This document shows positions 5,073 through 7,882 of a stretch of 7,882 nt of DNA, piece after piece. The notes under the pieces are model-generated. The model made no database searches, was not told the origin of the DNA, and was given only the letters and a program-made list of their open reading frames with translations. The first letter of the stretch is position 1. Every line of letters begins with the position of its first letter. Position numbers and translations under genes: made by a program. The DNA comes from Christensenella sp. UBA1431 (GTDB lineage Bacteria > Bacillota > Clostridia > Christensenellales > UBA1431): the NCBI GenBank assembly GCA_002329665.1, contig DCTV01000024.1:1-7882 (forward strand). Reading direction: 5' to 3'.

Positions 5073-5945
5073 ATGGACTGTATTATAGAAACGAGGCATT
5101 TAACCAAAACATATCCCGGGTTCACGCTGGACGCTGTTAATCTGCGGGTCCCGTACGGCAGGATCGTCGGCCTGGTGGGAGAAAACGGGGCCGGGAAAAC
5201 GACGTTGATCAGCCTGATATTGAATCAGATCAAACGGGATAGCGGATGCGTGCGGGTTTTCGGCAAGGACAACATAGAAGAGGAACGAGAGATAAAACAG
5301 GAGATCGGGTTTTTCGTCGAGCAATCCGGTTTCCACGACTGCCTGAACGCAAAAGATATCAACGGCATCATGAAGCATGTATACAAAAAATGGGATGAAG
5401 CACATTTCGAGCGGCTCTTAACAAAACTCGATGTTGAAACATCGAAAAAAGTGAAGGACATGTCCAAGGGCATGAAAAGCAAGCTCATGCTTGCGGTCGC
5501 CATGTCCCACAAACCGGCGCTTCTGATCCTGGACGAAGTAACCTCCGGCCTGGACCCCGTTGTACGGGACGACATATTAAAGCTCTTGAAAGAATATGTA
5601 TCGGGTAAAAAAAATACGACCGTATTCTTTTCCACGCATATAACAAGCGATCTGGACAAGGTCGCCGACGACGTCGCTTTTCTGCATGAGGGCAGGCTCG
5701 TCTTTTATGAACCAATCGACAAACTGCATCATGAATACGCGCTGATCAGGTGCTCGCCGGACAATTTTAATACCATAGATCCAAAAGACGTGATTATGTC
5801 CTATCAGGACGGAGACAAGCACCTCGTATTGACGCATCGCAACTCAAAGTACGCGGATGATACAGGAGAAATCGGCATACCCGCGATAGACGATATCATG
5901 TTGTTGTATATCAGGGGAGGAAACGGAAATGAAGGGATTGATTAA
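5073..5945 (+). CDS. ABC transporter ATP-binding protein (CcmA/YtrB-like)
   Basis: Cytoplasmic ATPase subunit of an ABC-2-type transporter, 290 aa. Walker A is GENGAGKTT (36-44), the signature is a variant SKGMK (131-135) where LSGGQ is usual, Walker B is ALLILDE with D154-E155, and the switch histidine is H189 (FFSTH). SKGMK-like signatures are common in this subgroup. The C-terminal 80 or so residues form the accessory domain typical of these 290-300 aa ATPases. An in-frame ATG at 5052 exists, but AAGGAG (5061-5066), 6 nt before ATG 5073, supports the later start. It overlaps the permease gene by 17 nt, so the two should act together. Related pairs export peptides or antimicrobials, for example PmtA-PmtB of staphylococci, usually beside a GntR-type regulator; none is visible here. 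Substrate unknown. Confidence 0.9.
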   Translation: MDCIIETRHLTKTYPGFTLDAVNLRVPYGRIVGLVGENGAGKTTLISLILNQIKRDSGCVRVFGKDNIEEEREIKQEIGFFVEQSGFHDCLNAKDINGIMKHVYKKWDEAHFERLLTKLDVETSKKVKDMSKGMKSKLMLAVAMSHKPALLILDEVTSGLDPVVRDDILKLLKEYVSGKKNTTVFFSTHITSDLDKVADDVAFLHEGRLVFYEPIDKLHHEYALIRCSPDNFNTIDPKDVIMSYQDGDKHLVLTHRNSKYADDTGEIGIPAIDDIMLLYIRGGNGNEGID

Positions 5946-6567
5946 AAAAGACATACTGGTTATCATCAGGAATTTGAGCCCGTTTCACCTGCTTGGATTC
6001 CTTCCGCCGCTGTTCGTCGTCTTCGTAAACCGCGAGTCCAGCTTCCCGATCATATGCATGGTCGTTTCCATGTACCTGGCGTATCAGGTCGGCACGTCCA
6101 TGGCTTTCGACGAAGCCGTCAACTGGAGGCGGAGCGTGACGGCCATGCCGGTCCCCCCGCACATAGAAGCGGGCAGCAAATACGTGCTGTCCCTGTGCTT
6201 CGCGCTGTTGTCCTCCGTCGTAGTGCTGATTATCGGTATCATAATGGCCGCGAATGCGTGGGTGTCCTACGGCTCGGTCGTTTTGTTTTCGATCCTTGCT
6301 TTTGTGCTGGTGATGTTCTATAACGACATCAAGATACCCGCCACCTACAGGCTCGGGGCGGCCAACAGCAGATATATATTCATGCTCTTTATCTATATCC
6401 CGGTGATTGCCGCCATCTGCCTGCAAACGCTGCAGGTAAACGTAGATTTTGCATCCATAACGGATATCGGCCCGCTGCCGCTCGTTGCGCTCGTATTGCC
6501 GGGACTCTTCATTATTTCGCTCCTGTCTTTTTGGATGTCGGTCAGGGTGCTCAAGCGCCGTAAATAA
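5929..6567 (+). CDS. ABC-2-type transporter permease (ABC2_membrane_5-like)
   Basis: Integral membrane partner of the preceding ATPase, 212 aa, starting MKGLIKKD as family members do. About six hydrophobic segments can be seen, near residues 18-33, 38-57, 85-106, 111-134, 150-168 and 183-206, with a basic C-terminus (LKRRK). The segment FDEAVNWRRSVTAMPV followed by a GSKYV element matches the conserved loop after TM2 of the ABC2_membrane_5 type. At this size it probably works as a homodimer with two ATPases. AGGGGAGG (5913-5920) lies 8 nt before the ATG inside the ATPase gene, so translation is coupled or overlapping. The exported substrate cannot be deduced. Similar small permeases move peptides, antibiotics or phenol-soluble modulins. 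Confidence 0.85.
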   Translation: MKGLIKKDILVIIRNLSPFHLLGFLPPLFVVFVNRESSFPIICMVVSMYLAYQVGTSMAFDEAVNWRRSVTAMPVPPHIEAGSKYVLSLCFALLSSVVVLIIGIIMAANAWVSYGSVVLFSILAFVLVMFYNDIKIPATYRLGAANSRYIFMLFIYIPVIAAICLQTLQVNVDFASITDIGPLPLVALVLPGLFIISLLSFWMSVRVLKRRK

Positions 6568-6569
6568 AT

Positions 6570-6629
6570 GTTTCCGGGAGACACCGCGAAGAACGGTGCG
6601 GAAACAGCGATGGCCGCGTCCTTTTTTTT
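6570..6629 (+). terminator. Terminator region after the ABC genes, with two competing hairpins
   Basis: Hairpin A pairs GTTTCCG (6570-6576) with CGGAAAC (6599-6605) and, inside a 5-nt bulge, CACCG (6582-6586) with CGGTG (6594-6598). Hairpin B pairs GGTGCGG (6595-6601) with CCGCGTC (6614-6620), including two G-U pairs, and is followed by C and eight T (6622-6629). B is the terminator-shaped one. A uses the same bases, so they cannot form together. This most likely ends the ABC transcript. Confidence 0.6.
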
Positions 6630-6698
6630 GCCAATCCCGCCGTATTAGCGCGGGCAAACAGGCCCAAGACGAAAGCCGCGAGCGATTCGCTTAGCAAA

Positions 6699-6714
6699 GC
6701 GGAAGTATATCCGC
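6699..6714 (-). terminator. Weak hairpin downstream of the fumarase genes
   Basis: GCGGA (6699-6703) and TCCGC (6710-6714) form a 5-bp stem with a 6-nt loop. Read on the minus strand it is followed by TTTGCT, about 47 nt after the beta-subunit stop. It is the only terminator-like candidate seen for that strand and is weak. Confidence 0.25.
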
Positions 6715-6760
6715 AAATCGATTCTATTGATATGGTTGGATTTCAAGCGCATCTATGCTG

Positions 6761-7303
6761 TCAGGCTTTGAAATGGTTATCGTACAAACTGTTCCCCGCT
6801 GCGTCGACCGCGACGACGGCCGGGAAGTCGTGGACGGTGAGCGCGTAGATCGCCTCGGGGCCGAGGTCTTCGAAGGCGACGAGGCGGCAGGCGCGCACGG
6901 ATTTCGCGATGAGCATGCCGGCGCCGCCCGTGGCAGCGAAATAGACCGCGCCGTTATCACGCATCGCGTCGACGATGGTTTTCGCGCGCGGGCCCTTGCC
7001 GATCATCGCCGTGAGCCCGAGTTCGATCAGGCGCGGCGTGTACATGTCCATGCGCGAGGACGTGGTGGGCCCGCAGGGGCCGATGACCTCGCCGGGGGCG
7101 GCGGGGCAGGGGCCTGTGTAATAGAAGCAGGCGTCCCTGAGGTCGACGGGAAGCGGCTCCCCGGCGTCGAGCATGGCGAAGAGGCGTTTGTGGGCCGCGT
7201 CGCGGGCGGTGTAGAGGGTGCCCCTGAGAAGCGTGCGCTCCCCGGCCCTGAGCCCCCTCGCGGTTTCGCGATCAAGCGGAAGTTGTACGATGCGTGCAGA
7301 CAT
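6761..7303 (-). CDS. Class I fumarate hydratase, beta subunit
   Basis: C-terminal (swivel-domain) subunit of an iron-sulfur Fe-S hydro-lyase of the fumarase/tartrate dehydratase type, which interconverts fumarate and L-malate. The 180 aa length is normal for the separate beta subunit. Diagnostic motifs are YYTGPCPA (61-68), GPCGPTTSSRMD (75-86), IGKG (101-104) and the AATGGAG loop (124-130). The reading frame stays open far upstream (to 7666), but that part overlaps the alpha subunit and is spurious. The start at 7303 is chosen because GGGAGGAG precedes it and MSARIVQLPL fits the family. It lies 11 nt after the alpha-subunit stop, so the two form an operon. A tartrate dehydratase (TtdB) is the main alternative and cannot be fully excluded. 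Such enzymes are oxygen-sensitive, which fits an anaerobe. Confidence 0.9.
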   Translation of the reverse strand: MSARIVQLPLDRETARGLRAGERTLLRGTLYTARDAAHKRLFAMLDAGEPLPVDLRDACFYYTGPCPAAPGEVIGPCGPTTSSRMDMYTPRLIELGLTAMIGKGPRAKTIVDAMRDNGAVYFAATGGAGMLIAKSVRACRLVAFEDLGPEAIYALTVHDFPAVVAVDAAGNSLYDNHFKA

Positions 7304-7314
7304 GGCTCCTCCCG

Positions 7315-7882
7315 TTACAGCGTGACGCGCTTGTGGCGCGCCGCGTGGCACTGGACGTTGACCGCGACCGGCAGTCCGGCGAGGTGCGTCGGGTAAAGCC
7401 CGGCGTGGACGGCCAGCGCGGTCGTGTCGCCGCCCAGGCCCATCGGCCCGATGCCCAGCGCATTGATGCGTTCGAGCAGACGCGCCTCCAGCGCCGCGGC
7501 GTCCGGGTCGGAAGCGGGCGCGCCGACGTCGCGCAGGAGCTGGCGCTTGGCGACGAGCGCGGCCTTCTCCATCGTGCCGCCGATGCCGACGCCGACCACG
7601 AGCGGCGGGCAGGCGAAGGCGCCCGAGCGCGCGACGGTGTCCACAACGAACCGCTCGATGCCGCACACGCCGTCCGACGGCGTGAGCATCGCGAGCGCGC
7701 TGGCGTTCTCGCTGCCGAAGCCCTTCGGGGCCACGTGCAGCGTCAGCCTGTCGCCCGGGACGATCTCGACGTGCAGCACGGGCGGCGTATTGTCGCCCGT
7801 GTTCTTTCTGGTGAGCGGGTGAAGCACGGACTTTCGCAGGCAGCCTTCCGTATACGCGGCGCGCACGCCGTTTTCGACCGCC
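7315..7882 (-). CDS. Class I fumarate hydratase, alpha subunit (partial, N-terminus beyond window)
   Basis: The C-terminal 188 residues of the catalytic, 4Fe-4S-carrying subunit. The coding frame is still open at the right edge, so the GTG at 7866 is not taken as the start. Visible motifs are VRAAYTEGCLRKS, RKNTGDNTP, KGFGSENAS, ACPPLVVGVGIGGT and NVQCHAARH. The cysteines in ACPP and NVQCHA are probably two of the three cluster ligands; the third, in the N-terminal CQDTG motif of the family, would lie outside. Together with the beta subunit it forms the active hydratase, serving a partial or reductive TCA cycle or amino-acid fermentation. The gene ends in TAA 11 nt before the beta-subunit ATG. 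Tartrate dehydratase TtdA is the alternative reading. Confidence 0.9.
   Translation of the reverse strand, partial: AVENGVRAAYTEGCLRKSVLHPLTRKNTGDNTPPVLHVEIVPGDRLTLHVAPKGFGSENASALAMLTPSDGVCGIERFVVDTVARSGAFACPPLVVGVGIGGTMEKAALVAKRQLLRDVGAPASDPDAAALEARLLERINALGIGPMGLGGDTTALAVHAGLYPTHLAGLPVAVNVQCHAARHKRVTL

Noticed and set aside
5911..6657. 248-codon minus-strand ORF opposite the ABC permease
   Set aside because: His/Arg/Gln-rich shadow; the plus strand gives a clear six-segment membrane protein with ribosome binding site.
6755..7396. 213-codon plus-strand ORF opposite the fumarase beta subunit
   Set aside because: Antisense to a gene with strong family motifs; Gly/Arg/Asp-rich translation with no domain.
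7304..7666. Open frame extending the fumarase beta subunit upstream to 7666 on the minus strand
   Set aside because: It overlaps the alpha subunit in another frame, its translation is Arg/Ala-rich without family motifs, and the beta subunit has a good start with ribosome binding site at 7303.
1..7882. CRISPR array, tRNA, rRNA, IS element or prophage genes
   Set aside because: No regularly spaced repeats, cloverleaf, rRNA-like sequence, transposase or phage motifs were seen on either strand.

Overview
The window looks like chromosomal DNA from an anaerobic, Gram-positive-type bacterium, most likely a GC-rich member of the Clostridia. The evidence is an M-box riboswitch of the Bacillota type, strong GGAGG-like ribosome binding sites, GTG and TTG starts, an oxygen-sensitive two-subunit class I fumarase, and a Bacillota-style MurA. 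A closer taxonomic placement is not supported by the sequence alone.

Layout. (1) 1-1641: a promoter and a membrane-anchored M1-family metallopeptidase. (2) 1663-2076: a compact control region with promoter, complete M-box (ykoK-type) Mg2+ riboswitch, antiterminator, intrinsic terminator, and a 36-codon leader ORF. It precedes (3) corA (2077-3009), a small FmdB-type zinc-ribbon gene (3052-3258) and murA (3355-4638). These three genes share a strand and I see no conventional terminator between them. (4) 4639-5072: a gene-poor stretch with four consecutive hairpins, at least two of them plausible terminators, and other sequence I cannot assign. (5) 5073-6567: an ABC-transporter ATPase and its ABC-2-type permease, overlapping by 17 nt, with a good promoter at 4972-5000. 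(6) 6568-6760: a convergent intergenic region with a likely terminator. (7) 6761-7882, minus strand: the fumarate hydratase beta subunit and the C-terminal part of the alpha subunit, which runs off the right edge.

How it fits together. The best-supported regulatory story is Mg2+ control of the corA transcript. When Mg2+ binds the M-box, P1 forms and the 1882-1915 terminator can fold. When Mg2+ is low, the 3' strand of P1 can instead pair with the 5' part of the terminator, allowing read-through into corA. A leader ORF lies between the riboswitch terminator and corA. It begins with acidic and Pro residues and has an Arg-rich middle, which recalls the MgtL and CorL leader peptides of enterobacterial Mg2+ transporter genes. 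If transcripts continue past corA, the first committed enzyme of peptidoglycan synthesis (MurA) would share this Mg2+ control; this is inference. The ABC pair and the sequence before it look less GC-rich than their surroundings and may be a later acquisition. The fumarase belongs to a separate transcription unit.
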